From: Flavobacterium sp. 1
GTDB lineage: Bacteria > Bacteroidota > Bacteroidia > Flavobacteriales > Flavobacteriaceae
Direction: 5' to 3'
DNA length: 64,000 nucleotides
Assembly: GCF_002797935.1 (NCBI RefSeq)
Contig: NZ_PGER01000001.1
Location: 3,410,001-3,474,000 of the forward strand
Shown: piece by piece, positions 44,404-53,427 of the stretch
Layout: the number at the start of each line of letters is the position of its first letter
Position numbering within the stretch: the stretch's first letter is position 1
Position numbers and translations under genes: made by a program
The notes under the pieces: generated by a model
What the model was told of the DNA's origin: nothing
The model's input: the letters and a program-made list of their open reading frames with translations, nothing else
Database searches by the model: none

Positions 44404-45729
44404 CTAATAGTGGCATTTACCACACTCTAAACCACCCATTTGAGCAGCTGTAAGCTTGTCAACACCATATTTTTTAGAAAGTTCTTCGTGTATTTTTGTG
44501 TAATACTCATTTCCTTCCATTTTAACATCAGTTTTTCTATGGCAATTTATACACCATCCCATAGTCAAAGGAGAGAACTGTTTCATTATTTCAAATTCTT
44601 GAACTGGACCGTGACAAGTTTGACACTCAATTCCAGCCACAGTAACGTGCTGAGAGTGGTTAAAGTAAACAAAATCAGGTAAATTATGAATACGCACCCA
44701 CTTTACAGGCTCCTGTTTACCAGTATAAGACTGTGTTGAAGCATCCCAACCGACAGCTTTATATAATTTTTGAATTTGTTCATCATAGAAAGCTTTGCTG
44801 TACTCTGGAGTAGCTGTAGTTTCAGCAACTTCGCTAATGCTTTTATGACAGTTCATACAAACATTTAAAGATGGAATTCCAGCTGTTTTACTTACACGAG
44901 AAGCAGAGTGACAATATTTACAATTGATTTCATTATCTCCAGCATGAATTCTATGAGAGTAATGTATTGGCTGAATTGGCTCATAATTTTGATCCACACC
45001 TACCTGCATTAAAAAACCGTATACTAAATAAGCTCCTGTAAGCAACATAAATATAGCTGATACCAGAACTAAAAATTGGTTTTTAACAAATGCTTTCCAA
45101 ATTGGCAATGTCGGCTCTTTCTTAGCAACTTCAATACCATTTGCGGCAGCTACTTTTCTCAATACTTTATTTACTAAAACCAACATTACAATAAGTATTG
45201 CCATTACTAATGACAAAGCACCTAAAATAACATCATTAGAAATACCAGCTTCTTGCGAACCATCTTTTGCAGTAGCTGCTGAACCAGCAGCAGTAGGTGG
45301 AGCTTCAGCCTTTGGCTCAGAAGTATAGGCTATAATATTATCAATATCTCCTTCAGATAACTGAGGAAACGGAGTCATCGGAACTTTATTATTCTCTTCA
45401 AAAAGTTTCACTGCGACAGCATCGCCAGATTTAATCAAATCGCCACTATTGTGTACCCATTTATAAATCCACGCCATATCATGCTTAGCAGAAACACCTC
45501 TTAATGCAGGACCTGTTGATTTAGCATCAAGCTTGTGACATGCAGCGCAATTGGTGTTAAAAAGCTCTTTACCTTTTGCTGCATCACCTCCAGAACTCGC
45601 TGCTGGAGCCGCTGTAGTTGCAACCGGAGCAGCATCCTGAGCAAATGAAGCTACGGAAATACTCAACATTAATGCTAAGCTTAAAAATAATTTCCTTGAA
45701 TTCGAATTATGGTTACCCACCTTTTTCAT
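44404..45729 (-). CDS. actA: Alternative complex III multihaem cytochrome c ActA, with fused N-terminal cytochrome c domain
   Basis: From the ATG at 45729 the product is 441 residues with a Sec signal (ends ASFAQ). Six CxxCH haem sites are present: CAACH in an N-terminal class I-like cytochrome domain (Cys at about 61), then CKYCH, CMNCH, CQTCH, CINCH and CGKCH in the C-terminal pentahaem domain. Two TM helices lie between (about 165-190 and 215-240). It accepts electrons from ActB and passes them to ActE or the oxidase. It is the first gene of the operon, preceded by a good promoter. Confidence 0.93.
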   Translation of the reverse strand: MKKVGNHNSNSRKLFLSLALMLSISVASFAQDAAPVATTAAPAASSGGDAAKGKELFNTNCAACHKLDAKSTGPALRGVSAKHDMAWIYKWVHNSGDLIKSGDAVAVKLFEENNKVPMTPFPQLSEGDIDNIIAYTSEPKAEAPPTAAGSAATAKDGSQEAGISNDVILGALSLVMAILIVMLVLVNKVLRKVAAANGIEVAKKEPTLPIWKAFVKNQFLVLVSAIFMLLTGAYLVYGFLMQVGVDQNYEPIQPIHYSHRIHAGDNEINCKYCHSASRVSKTAGIPSLNVCMNCHKSISEVAETTATPEYSKAFYDEQIQKLYKAVGWDASTQSYTGKQEPVKWVRIHNLPDFVYFNHSQHVTVAGIECQTCHGPVQEFEIMKQFSPLTMGWCINCHRKTDVKMEGNEYYTKIHEELSKKYGVDKLTAAQMGGLECGKCHY

Positions 45730-45816
45730 ATTAATATATTGATTATCTACTAAAAATTGTTCGCTTATCACCCTAATAAATTAGAAGATGAAACCCTCCT
45801 TATTTAAAAATTTGGA

Positions 45817-45846
45817 CAAAAATACGACTTAAGAACTATTCTCAAA
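45817..45846 (-). promoter_or_regulatory. Promoter of the actABCDEF-ctaCD operon
   Basis: On the minus strand, TTTG (45846-45843), an 18-bp spacer and TATTTTTG (45824-45817) fit the Bacteroidota sigma-A promoter well. The predicted leader is about 80 nt and includes AAGGAGGG, whose role is unclear. Confidence 0.65.
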
Positions 45847-45921
45847 ACCTTAAAATAATCTTAATTATAATTTATATTAAATCTAAATAGCAAATCCAAT
45901 TTCAATTTCCTGCTAAAATGT

Positions 45922-45929
45922 TATTTTTG
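45922..45929 (+). promoter_or_regulatory. Candidate -7 box for the SPOR gene
   Basis: TATTTTTG (exact TAnnTTTG) lies 19 bp before the ATG, implying a short leader. Confidence 0.5.
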
Positions 45930-45948
45930 TAAAATAAATAATCAGATT

Positions 45949-46338
45949 ATGAGATTTTTAAGATCAGTACACCCATTATTAGCAGTCCTGATATTTTGTT
46001 CTATTACAATAAAATTAGGTGCTCAAAATTCGAATTTAACCCTAAATCAAGACCCAAAATTTGAACAATTATTGACAGAGAAAAGAAAATCAAACCAAAA
46101 TCTGTCTTATAATGACAGATACAAAATTCAAATCTTCAACGGTGTAAGCGAAACAGCTAAAAAAACCTTATCCGAATTTAAGCAGGAATTCAAAGACCTT
46201 GACGGAACTATCATTTTTAACACACCAAATTATAAAGTTTGGGTTGGATATTTCAGAACCAGAATGGAAGCGGAACGCAACCTTGTGGACATCAAAAAAA
46301 GATATAAAAACGTATTTTTAATAAAACCTAATAAATAA
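45949..46338 (+). CDS. SPOR domain-containing secreted protein
   Basis: A 129-residue protein with a Sec signal (hydrophobic about 8-23, cleavage near LGAQN). A single SPOR domain follows (about 55-128): YKIQIFNGVSETAKKTLSEF, then PNYKVWVGYFRTRMEAERNLVDIKKRY and the end FLIKPNK. SPOR domains bind septal, denuded peptidoglycan, so the protein is probably periplasmic and wall-associated. It has its own promoter and is convergent with the nucleosidase gene. Confidence 0.9.
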   Translation: MRFLRSVHPLLAVLIFCSITIKLGAQNSNLTLNQDPKFEQLLTEKRKSNQNLSYNDRYKIQIFNGVSETAKKTLSEFKQEFKDLDGTIIFNTPNYKVWVGYFRTRMEAERNLVDIKKRYKNVFLIKPNK

Positions 46339-46349
46339 GATTTTAAGCG

Positions 46350-46399
46350 TTGAAATAATTTGAAAACTTACCATTTAATAAGTTTTTGAATTATTTCAA
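46350..46399. repeat. Long inverted repeat between convergent genes
   Basis: TTGAAATAATT-TG-AAAACTTA (46350-46370) pairs with TAAGTTTT-TG-AATTATTTCAA (46379-46399). This gives a 21-bp stem with two G-U pairs and an 8-nt loop. It covers the last codons of the nucleosidase gene and lies just past the SPOR gene. No strong T run follows, so termination is possible but unproven. Confidence 0.55.
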
Positions 46400-47129
46400 A
46401 CCCAAATTTGGATGCAACTTGTGATACAAATTCATTGAAATCGACTACCGAATTTTCATTTGCAACATCAGAAATAGTTCGAATAATTACATAAGGAATA
46501 TCATATTCAAAACACACCTGCGCTACTGCTGCTCCTTCCATTTCAACGCATAAAACATCTGGAAGGATAGCCAACAGATTCTCTTTTTCAATATTACTAG
46601 AAAAAAATTGATCTCCACTAGCCACTTGCCCAACCACTACTTTTTGGCTGGTTAATGAAAATAATTCCCGCTGTTTTGAAGAAAGCAAATCAATTAAACT
46701 TCCATTTCCAACTAATTCATCTATCTTCTCAATTGTACTATCCAAAATTTCTTTTGGAGAAAAGAGTTCCGTTATCCCTAAGAGCGGAATTTCAAAACGT
46801 TTCATTATAGGACGAGCATCCAAATCATGCTGCACTAAACTATTTGCAATAACAATATCGCCAATATTCAAATCTTGGCTAATAGCTCCTGCAACTCCAG
46901 TAAACACTACTTCAGTTATTCCAAATTCAATGATTAAATGTGTTACCGTAGTTGCAGAAGCTACTTTCCCCCAACGAGAAAATACCACTACAACTTCAAT
47001 ATTATTTATTGTACCTGTATAATAGGTTCGCATTCCTTTTACTATCTCTTTTTTATCTTTAAGTAAGGAAACAACTCCGTTAATCTCTTCGGGCATTGCA
47101 CCCAGTATTCCAATTCGTTTTTCTTTCAT
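46368..47129 (-). CDS. mtnN: 5'-methylthioadenosine/S-adenosylhomocysteine nucleosidase
   Basis: The 253-residue protein shows the MTAN pattern: GILGAMPEEINGVVSLL (catalytic Glu at about 13), VVVFSRWGKVASATTVTHLI, VVFTGVAGAIS, the ribose-binding CVEMEGAAVAQVC (Met-Glu pair) and IRTISDVANENSVVDF with the catalytic Asp. It cleaves MTA and SAH to adenine and the thioribose or ribosyl-homocysteine product, and feeds methionine salvage. It is monocistronic, 273 bp from the infB stop. Confidence 0.93.
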   Translation of the reverse strand: MKEKRIGILGAMPEEINGVVSLLKDKKEIVKGMRTYYTGTINNIEVVVVFSRWGKVASATTVTHLIIEFGITEVVFTGVAGAISQDLNIGDIVIANSLVQHDLDARPIMKRFEIPLLGITELFSPKEILDSTIEKIDELVGNGSLIDLLSSKQRELFSLTSQKVVVGQVASGDQFFSSNIEKENLLAILPDVLCVEMEGAAVAQVCFEYDIPYVIIRTISDVANENSVVDFNEFVSQVASKFGFEIIQKLIKW

Positions 47130-47214
47130 TATAAAAATTCATTTTAAACTATTTAGACCTTTAACCTGAGTTTGTCTCCAATTGCAAATAATCATAAAGA
47201 AGCAATATATTTAT

Positions 47215-47310
47215 GAGCCCCGATTGCTTCGCTTGTGTGAAGTGAAAATCGTCGCAGCTTTAGCAAAGGGGTTGTAACGGATAGCGGGAAACCTAATTTC
47301 CTGAAAATGC
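47215..47310. repeat. GC-richer intergenic element, possible dispersed Flavobacterium repeat
   Basis: Within an AT-rich spacer lies a clearly richer block. On the minus strand it contains CCCGCTATCCG, later GCTAAAGCTGCGACGA, and ends in ATCGGGGCTC; CCCC (47218-47221) and GGGG (47268-47271) face each other. From memory, intergenic sequences with CCCGCTATCCG...ATCGGGGC at their ends recur in Flavobacterium genomes. No frame in it looks coding. The window has only one copy, so repetition cannot be shown here. Confidence 0.4.
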
Positions 47311-47353
47311 CTTATCATTCAGCTCCAAAATTAATAATTGACTTGAGGTTACA

Positions 47354-47382
47354 AACAAAAAAATCCCAACGAATTGGGATTT
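47354..47382 (-). terminator. Intrinsic terminator of rimP-nusA-infB
   Basis: The stem AAATCCCAA (47361-47369) and TTGGGATTT (47374-47382), read leftward with a TTCG tetraloop, is followed by seven Ts. It lies 21 bp after the infB stop. Confidence 0.85.
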
Positions 47383-47402
47383 TAAATTATATAAATTGAT
47401 TA

Positions 47403-50321
47403 TTATTTCAATTTCTTTTTGATAGCTACTTCATGGTAAGCTTCAATTACATCTCTTTCTTCGATATCATTGTATCCTTTTATTTGAATACCACAATCGT
47501 ATCCTTTTGCAACTTCTTTAACATCGTCTTTGAAACGTTTCAATGCAAGAAGCTCTCCTGTAAATACTACCACTCCGTCTCTAATAATTCTGATTTTCGC
47601 ATTTTTGGCAATTTTACCATCCATAACCATACAACCAGCAATTGAACCAACTTTAGAAATTTTGAATATCTCTCTAATTTCTGCAGTCCCTAGAACTTCT
47701 TCTTTCATCTCAGGAGCTAACATTCCTTCCATTGCATCTTTCAAGTCATCGATAGCAGCATAAATGATAGAGTAGTAACGGATATCAATTTCTTCTTTGT
47801 CTGCTAATTGTCTCGCATTACCAGCAGGACGAACATTAAATCCGATAATAATCGCATCCGAAGCAGAAGCTAACATAACGTCAGATTCTGTAATAGCTCC
47901 AACTCCTTTATGAATAATATTGATTTGAATTTCTTCGGTAGACAATTTAGAGAACGAGTCAGATAATGCTTCAACAGAACCATCCACATCACCTTTTAAG
48001 ATAATATTTAATTCTTTAAATTGACCTAAAGCTATTCTACGTCCAATTTCATCTAATGTAATATGTCGCTGTGTACGTACAGATTGCTCACGCATTAATT
48101 GAGAACGTTTAGCAGCAATTTGTTTAGCCTCTTTTTCATCTTCAAAAATATTGAACTTATCCCCTGCTGTCGGAGCTCCATCAAGACCTAAAACCGAAAC
48201 TGGAGTTGAAGGACCTGCTATAGTAACAATATTCCCTCTTTCATCATGCATGGCTTTAATTTTACCGTGATGTTTTCCTGCCAACATATAATCTCCAATT
48301 TTAAGAGTTCCATGCTGTACTAATATTGTAGAAACATATCCTTTACCTTTATCTAAGAAAGCCTCTACAACAGTACCTTGAGCTGCTTTATTTGGATTTG
48401 CTTTCAAATCTAAAATTTCAGCTTCTAATAATACTTTTTCTAATAAATCTTTAACTCCAGTACCCACTTTTGCAGAAATATCATGAGATTGAATTTTTCC
48501 GCCCCAATCTTCTACCAAAAGATTCATACCTGCTAAACGCTCTTTAATTTTTTCTACGTTAGCATTTGGCTTATCAATTTTATTAATTGCAAATATAATA
48601 GGTACTCCCGCAGCTTGAGCGTGAGAAATAGCCTCTTTAGTTTGTGGCATGATGTCATCATCTGCAGCCACAACAATAATAGCGATATCGGTAACTTGAG
48701 CACCACGCGCACGCATTGCGGTAAACGCTTCGTGACCAGGTGTATCAAGGAAAGCTATTTTTTGACCATTATCTAATGTTACTCCATAAGCTCCAATATG
48801 CTGTGTAATTCCACCTGATTCACCAGCAATTACATTTTCTTTACGAATATAATCCAGTAAAGATGTTTTACCGTGATCGACGTGACCCATTACGGTAACG
48901 ATTGGCGCTCTAGTAACTAAATCTTCTTCCTTATCTTCAACTACCTCAATAGCTTCTTCAATATCAACAGTAATAAACTCAACATCATAACCAAACTCAT
49001 CAGCTACAATAGTTAATGTTTCAGCATCAAGACGTTGGTTCATGGTAACCATGATTCCAAGAGACATACAAGTTCCAATAACTTTTGTAATTGGCACATC
49101 CATCATGATTGCAATTTCACCTACAGTAACAAATTCAGTAACTTTAATAGTTTTACTTCCTTCGTCTAAAGCTCTTTGCTCATCATCTGATTTTTGACGG
49201 TGCGTATCTCTTTTATCTCTTCTGTATTTCGCAGCTTTAGATTTACCTCCTTTACCTTGAAGTTTCTCTAAAGTTTCGCGAATTTGATTTTTTACTTCTT
49301 CTTCTGTTGGCTCAACCTTTGCAACAATTGCAGGTCTATTTCCTTTTACAAATCCAGGTCTTGCACTTCTATTGGCATTAAAACCGCCTCCTCCAGTATT
49401 CGGAGTAATTTTATTTGGATTTGGTGCACCAGGAACACTAGGGGTTGCAGGAGGTCTAGGAGCTCCAGGTTTAGGAGCAATTCTCTTGCGTTTATTTTTA
49501 TTCGCATTACCCGCACCAGCAGCTCCAGGAGCACCAGGCTTGTTAGGCGTAATTTTTGGATCTTCTTTTTTCTTTTTTGGCTTATTGAATTGAGACAAGT
49601 CAATCACTTGACCAGTCAAAGTTGCACCCGAAAGCTTTTGATATTGTGTCGTAATTGATTCCTCAACTGGAGTTTCATTAGCAGCACTTTCAACCTTTTT
49701 CTCTATTACAGCTTCTGGTTGCTTTTCTACATTTTTAACTTCCTTGAATTTAGGCTTGTCGCTTACCTCTTTTTCTTGAATAACAGGAACTTCTTTTATA
49801 ACTTTTTCAGCTGGCGCCTCTTTTTTCTCTACAGGCTCAACAACAGTATCTTTTTTTACATCTTCTTTAGAAACAGGCACTTCATTTGAAGTTACATCTA
49901 TAGGAGCAATTACTTTTTCAGCAACAACAGGAGCTGGAGCAGGAATAGGCTTTTTCGGATTAAGATCGATTTTACCCACTTGAACAGGTCCCGCCAATAC
50001 AGCTCTAGCTTTAATAATCTCTTGCTGTTTTAAACGATCCTCTTCTATTTTGCGTTTGTCTTCGACTTCTTTTTCTCGTTCTATACGTAAAGCTTCTTTT
50101 TCTTTCCTCTTCTCTTCACTAACTTCCTTAGAAGCTTCTTTATTCCCCTTGTCGCCCGCAAACTGACTTTGTAGGATATTAAATTCTTGTTCAGAAATTT
50201 TTGTGTTTGGATTTGATTCAATAGCAATTCCCTTATCTTTTAGATAATCCACAGCTCTTTCTAACGAAATATTTAATTCCCTTAAAACCTTGTTTATTCT
50301 AATAATTCTCTCTTCAGACAT
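47403..50321 (-). CDS. infB: Translation initiation factor IF-2
   Basis: The 972-residue protein has a long charged N-terminal region (Lys/Glu/Pro/Val-rich, about 60-380) with the IF2_N motif at the start ([24 protein letters not shown]). The GTPase core (about 470-640) shows G1 [13 protein letters not shown]3 DTPGHEAF and G4 NKID, followed by domains II to IV. The N-terminal linker includes a Gly/Ala/Pro-rich, basic stretch (about 250-320). It delivers fMet-tRNA to the 30S subunit. It is the third gene of the classic rimP-nusA-infB order. Confidence 0.97.
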   Translation of the reverse strand: MSEERIIRINKVLRELNISLERAVDYLKDKGIAIESNPNTKISEQEFNILQSQFAGDKGNKEASKEVSEEKRKEKEALRIEREKEVEDKRKIEEDRLKQQEIIKARAVLAGPVQVGKIDLNPKKPIPAPAPVVAEKVIAPIDVTSNEVPVSKEDVKKDTVVEPVEKKEAPAEKVIKEVPVIQEKEVSDKPKFKEVKNVEKQPEAVIEKKVESAANETPVEESITTQYQKLSGATLTGQVIDLSQFNKPKKKKEDPKITPNKPGAPGAAGAGNANKNKRKRIAPKPGAPRPPATPSVPGAPNPNKITPNTGGGGFNANRSARPGFVKGNRPAIVAKVEPTEEEVKNQIRETLEKLQGKGGKSKAAKYRRDKRDTHRQKSDDEQRALDEGSKTIKVTEFVTVGEIAIMMDVPITKVIGTCMSLGIMVTMNQRLDAETLTIVADEFGYDVEFITVDIEEAIEVVEDKEEDLVTRAPIVTVMGHVDHGKTSLLDYIRKENVIAGESGGITQHIGAYGVTLDNGQKIAFLDTPGHEAFTAMRARGAQVTDIAIIVVAADDDIMPQTKEAISHAQAAGVPIIFAINKIDKPNANVEKIKERLAGMNLLVEDWGGKIQSHDISAKVGTGVKDLLEKVLLEAEILDLKANPNKAAQGTVVEAFLDKGKGYVSTILVQHGTLKIGDYMLAGKHHGKIKAMHDERGNIVTIAGPSTPVSVLGLDGAPTAGDKFNIFEDEKEAKQIAAKRSQLMREQSVRTQRHITLDEIGRRIALGQFKELNIILKGDVDGSVEALSDSFSKLSTEEIQINIIHKGVGAITESDVMLASASDAIIIGFNVRPAGNARQLADKEEIDIRYYSIIYAAIDDLKDAMEGMLAPEMKEEVLGTAEIREIFKISKVGSIAGCMVMDGKIAKNAKIRIIRDGVVVFTGELLALKRFKDDVKEVAKGYDCGIQIKGYNDIEERDVIEAYHEVAIKKKLK

Positions 50322-50411
50322 AAAATCTTTTTATTTTTACCTTATTCGTTGTTCCACTTTTATCATACAATAAAAATAGAAATTTATTTTATACGAGGAA
50401 TTAACAGTCTG

Positions 50412-51665
50412 TTAACTATCAAATTCTTCATTTAATATTCTCATTACATCTAAAATCGTTTCCTCTTCCAGATCAGTTCTTCTAACTAAATCTTCAACAT
50501 CGTGTTTCAAAATACTTTTGGCAGTGTCTAAACCAATTTTTGCAAACTCTTCAATAACCCAATCTTCGATTTCGTCTGAAAACTCAGTTAATTCAACATC
50601 ATCATCATCAGCAGTAGTACCTGCAACATCTCCTTCACGGATTACATCTAATTCGTAGCCCGTTAACTGGCCAGCTAAACGTATGTTATGCCCACCTCTA
50701 CCAATTGCTTTAGAAACTTCTTCCAATTTCAAAAACACTTCAGCCCTTTTAGTTTCCTCGTTAATTTTGATTGAAGAAACTTTAGCAGGACTTAATGCTC
50801 TAGTAATATACAATTGAACGTTGCTGGTGTAGTTAATTACGTCAATATTTTCATTTCCTAATTCACGAACAATTCCATGAATACGAGATCCTTTCATACC
50901 AACACAAGCACCTACTGGATCAATACGATCATCATAAGAATCTACAGCTACTTTTGCTTTTTCGCCTGGAATTCTCACTACATTCTTAACCATAATTAAA
51001 CCGTCAAAAACTTCTGGGATTTCTTGTTCAAATAATTTCTCCAAGAACTTATCAGAAGTTCTGGACATAATAATTTGAGGTTTGTTTCCTTTTAGTTCAA
51101 CGCTTTCAATTATACCTCTAACATTATCTCCTTTACGGAAGAAATCTGAAGGTATTTGTTTTTCTTTTGGCAAAATGATTTCGTTTCCGTCATCATCCAC
51201 CAAAATTACAACTCTTGGACGCACATGGTGTACTTCAGCAGTATAAATATCACCAATAATATCTTTAAATTGTTTATAAAGATTTGTATTATCGTGTTCG
51301 TGTATTTTTGAGATTAAATTTTGTCTTAAAGCCAATATCGCTCTTCTACCCAAATCTATCAGTTTAACTTCTTCTGAAACTTCTTCACCAATTTCGAAAT
51401 CGGCTTCAATTTTTCTAGCTTCAGTCAATGTAATTTCTTCATTTTCAAAATCTAAATCCTCGTCGGCAACGATTACTCTTCTTCTCCAAATCTCCATATC
51501 TCCTTTATCAGGATTTATGATGATATCAAAATTATCATCTGAACCGTATTTTTTCTTCAATGCATTTCTAAATACATCTTCCAAAATTGCCATAAGCGTT
51601 ACACGATCAATAAGTTTATCATCTTTAAACTCTGAGAATGAATCGATTAATGCTAAATTTTCCAT
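50412..51665 (-). CDS. nusA: Transcription elongation/termination factor NusA
   Basis: A 417-residue NusA with the N-terminal RNAP-binding domain (about 1-125), an S1 domain (about 130-200; GDIYTAEVHHVRPRVVILVDDDG), and KH1/KH2 (DPVGACVGMKGSRIHGIVREL; AIGRGGHNIRLAGQLTGYELDV). It lacks the C-terminal acidic repeats of E. coli NusA. It modulates pausing, termination and antitermination. It is 14 bp from rimP, and the operon leader carries a terminator-like hairpin (52153-52178) on which NusA could act. Confidence 0.96.
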   Translation of the reverse strand: MENLALIDSFSEFKDDKLIDRVTLMAILEDVFRNALKKKYGSDDNFDIIINPDKGDMEIWRRRVIVADEDLDFENEEITLTEARKIEADFEIGEEVSEEVKLIDLGRRAILALRQNLISKIHEHDNTNLYKQFKDIIGDIYTAEVHHVRPRVVILVDDDGNEIILPKEKQIPSDFFRKGDNVRGIIESVELKGNKPQIIMSRTSDKFLEKLFEQEIPEVFDGLIMVKNVVRIPGEKAKVAVDSYDDRIDPVGACVGMKGSRIHGIVRELGNENIDVINYTSNVQLYITRALSPAKVSSIKINEETKRAEVFLKLEEVSKAIGRGGHNIRLAGQLTGYELDVIREGDVAGTTADDDDVELTEFSDEIEDWVIEEFAKIGLDTAKSILKHDVEDLVRRTDLEEETILDVMRILNEEFDS

Positions 51666-51678
51666 GCGAATTCTTTAA

Positions 51679-52143
51679 TTAAAATGTTACTGTAACAACT
51701 GCTTCTTTAATATCTGTGTAAGGAATCTGTAATTCTTTCTGAACTGTCTCTTTTCCCTTACCCACTTTTTTGGCTTCTCTAGCTTTCCAAGACAAAATTA
51801 TAAAAAGATCATTAGCTTCAACTAATTCTGCTTCAATATTTTCGGTATTCGTTTTAACAATTAGCGTTCTCCCAATATTTTTTTTATACTGTCTCACTAA
51901 TTTCAAAGGAGATCCAACTCCTACTGAGGCCACTTCTAAAGAAAAATCCTGTTCTTCTCTATCTAAGCTACCCTCAACAGCACGGCTTATATCAATGCAG
52001 TCCTGCAAAACCACTCCATTATCCCCATCAATGCCAATAATAATTTTAAAACTATCCGTTATCGTCAAGTCAATTAAAAAAATAGACGGCTTTTCCTGAA
52101 GAGCCTCTTCTACTACTTGCTTTACTTTCTCTTTAAATGTCAT
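51679..52143 (-). CDS. rimP: Ribosome maturation factor RimP
   Basis: From the ATG at 52143 the product is 154 residues with the RimP layout: an N-terminal KH-like domain (about 1-80; [23 protein letters not shown]), the conserved [28 protein letters not shown] segment (split here), and a C-terminal SH3-like domain. It aids 30S assembly. A longer frame starts with GTG at 52164 inside a 9-bp hairpin; the ATG is preferred because it falls clear of the hairpin. Confidence 0.93.
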   Translation of the reverse strand: MTFKEKVKQVVEEALQEKPSIFLIDLTITDSFKIIIGIDGDNGVVLQDCIDISRAVEGSLDREEQDFSLEVASVGVGSPLKLVRQYKKNIGRTLIVKTNTENIEAELVEANDLFIILSWKAREAKKVGKGKETVQKELQIPYTDIKEAVVTVTF

Positions 52144-52152
52144 AATCTTTAT

Positions 52153-52178
52153 AAAAAGAGGCACGCTATGCGTGCCTC
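52153..52178 (-). promoter_or_regulatory. Terminator-like hairpin in the rimP-nusA-infB leader
   Basis: A perfect 9-bp GC-rich stem, GAGGCACGC/GCGTGCCTC, with an ATA loop is followed on the minus strand by TTTTTA. It ends only about 10 nt before the rimP ATG and lies downstream of the predicted promoter at 52208-52235. It has the form of an intrinsic terminator or attenuator. No upstream gene on this strand needs a terminator here. Confidence 0.7.
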
Positions 52179-52207
52179 ATTATCTAGTATACTAATAAAT
52201 AACGGTG

Positions 52208-52235
52208 CAAATATAGTCTTTTTTTATAAATCAAA
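52208..52235 (-). promoter_or_regulatory. Candidate promoter of rimP-nusA-infB
   Basis: On the minus strand, TTTG (52235-52232), 16-bp spacer, TATATTTG (52215-52208). The spacer is slightly short for the Bacteroidota consensus. The leader would be about 55-60 nt and contain the hairpin. Confidence 0.5.
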
Positions 52236-52316
52236 AAAATTGATTAGTATTAAAAAAAAATATATCTTTATTTTGTCAATTAAAAAACAATTAGACTTAA
52301 ATAAACCCAAATTACC

Positions 52317-53144
52317 ATGAAAAAAATTCTAATCCCAACTGATTTTTCTAAATATGCTGACGAAGCAATAGAAGTTGGAGCACAAATTGCAAAAAAGAAT
52401 AACAGCGAAATTGTCTTAATTCACATGCTGGAATTACCTACTCACATGAATGATGCCATATCAGGCGAAACAAGCATACCAGAGATCATGCTTTTTAAAC
52501 GCAAAGCAGAAGAAACTCTAAAAAGCATAAAATCCCGTTCGTATTTAGACGGAATCAAAGTATCTGAAGTAGTAAGACTGGACGGTGCTTATAAAGGAAT
52601 CAACAATTACATCAAACAAAACAGCGACTTTGACTTAATAGTAATGGGATCTCACGGCGCTACAGGCATTAATGAAATTTTAGTTGGCTCTAATACAGAA
52701 AAAGTAGTTAGACAATCAGAAATTCCAGTTTTAGTAATCAAAAACAAATTAGAAGACTTTAAAGCAACAAATATCATTTTTGCTTCAGACTTCTCTAATG
52801 AAATTAAAAAACCTTTTAAGAAAGTCATTGAATTAGCTAAAATATTTGGATCAAAATTAAATTTAGTAATGATCTGCACACCAAATAGTTTTAAAAGCAC
52901 TTCAGCAGCACATAAAATTGTAAATGAATTCGTTTCTGAATTTGATATGCCCGAGTACTCTTTTGAAACATACAACGAAAGCAATATTGAAAAAGGAATC
53001 ATAAATTATTCAAATGAAAACAATGGAGATATAATTGCTTTTTGCACACATGGAAGAACAGCATTAAATCATTTCTTCACCGGAAGCATTTCTGAGGATT
53101 TGGTAAACCATTCTTCAAAACCTGTATTAACCTTTAGAGTATAA
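52317..53144 (+). CDS. Universal stress protein, tandem UspA domains
   Basis: A 275-residue protein with two UspA domains. The first (about 1-145) has KKILIPTDFSKYADEAI and the ATP-binding pattern GSHGATGINEILVGSNTEKVV. The second (about 150-275) has FASDFSNE and a related THGRTALNHFFTGSISEDLV. Such tandem Usps respond to stress and may bind ATP. It is a single-gene transcript with a terminator right after it. Confidence 0.93.
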   Translation: MKKILIPTDFSKYADEAIEVGAQIAKKNNSEIVLIHMLELPTHMNDAISGETSIPEIMLFKRKAEETLKSIKSRSYLDGIKVSEVVRLDGAYKGINNYIKQNSDFDLIVMGSHGATGINEILVGSNTEKVVRQSEIPVLVIKNKLEDFKATNIIFASDFSNEIKKPFKKVIELAKIFGSKLNLVMICTPNSFKSTSAAHKIVNEFVSEFDMPEYSFETYNESNIEKGIINYSNENNGDIIAFCTHGRTALNHFFTGSISEDLVNHSSKPVLTFRV

Positions 53145-53154
53145 ATTTAAAAAC

Positions 53155-53191
53155 AAAGAAAGCCTCTCCAAAACTGAGAGGCTTTCTTTTT
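53155..53191 (+). terminator. Terminator of the universal stress protein gene
   Basis: A 14-bp stem AAAGAAAGCCTCTC/GAGAGGCTTTCTTT with a 7-nt loop runs into TT and an A/T-rich tract, 10 bp after the stop. Confidence 0.85.
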
Positions 53192-53220
53192 AAATACATA
53201 CAGCGTAAATTCATTCCATA

Positions 53221-53251
53221 AAAAAAGCCTCTCAAGTGAGAGGCTTTTTTT
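53221..53251 (-). terminator. Displaced original terminator of tRNA-Gln
   Basis: The stem AAAAAAGCCTCTC (53221-53233) pairs with GAGAGGCTTTTTT (53238-53250), with a 4-nt loop and T runs on both strands. It directly abuts the left attachment repeat. With the element removed, this hairpin would lie immediately 3' of tRNA-Gln, so it was probably the tRNA terminator. In the present state it is separated from the tRNA by 5.8 kb. Confidence 0.7.
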
Positions 53252-53267
53252 GTTGGTCTACTAGGAC
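53252..53267. repeat. Left attachment site (attL) core
   Basis: An exact 16-bp copy of the 3' end of tRNA-Gln, including part of the T loop, the 3' half of the T stem and the acceptor 3' strand. The matching copy is at 59101-59116 in the same orientation. Flanking bases differ on both sides. Confidence 0.88.
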
Positions 53268-53387
53268 AAATACCTTAATACATCATTAAACACCAAAACC
53301 ATTCAATCCCTTACAGAATAAAGGATTAATATGATCCATATTAAAAAATATATTTCATATCATACCAATAAATTTCACTTTATACCA

Positions 53388-53395
53388 TACTTTTG
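53388..53395 (+). promoter_or_regulatory. Candidate -7 box of the integrase gene
   Basis: TACTTTTG (TAnnTTTG) lies 32 bp before the integrase ATG and overlaps the first left arm-like repeat (53393-53402), so binding there could repress the gene. Confidence 0.45.
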
Positions 53396-53414
53396 CTACG
53401 TGAATTACTACGTT
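53393..53414 (+). repeat. Left pair of candidate integrase arm sites
   Basis: TTGCTACGTG (53393-53402) and TTACTACGTT (53405-53414) are two 10-bp direct copies spaced 12 bp start to start. They match the pair at the right end in sequence, orientation and spacing. Confidence 0.6.
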
Positions 53415-53427
53415 ATTTTTTACACCT

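Noticed and set aside
49284..49658. A 124-residue plus-strand frame inside infB
   Set aside because: It is antisense to the Gly/Ala/Pro-rich linker of IF-2. Its Ser/Arg/Phe richness is an artefact of that composition.
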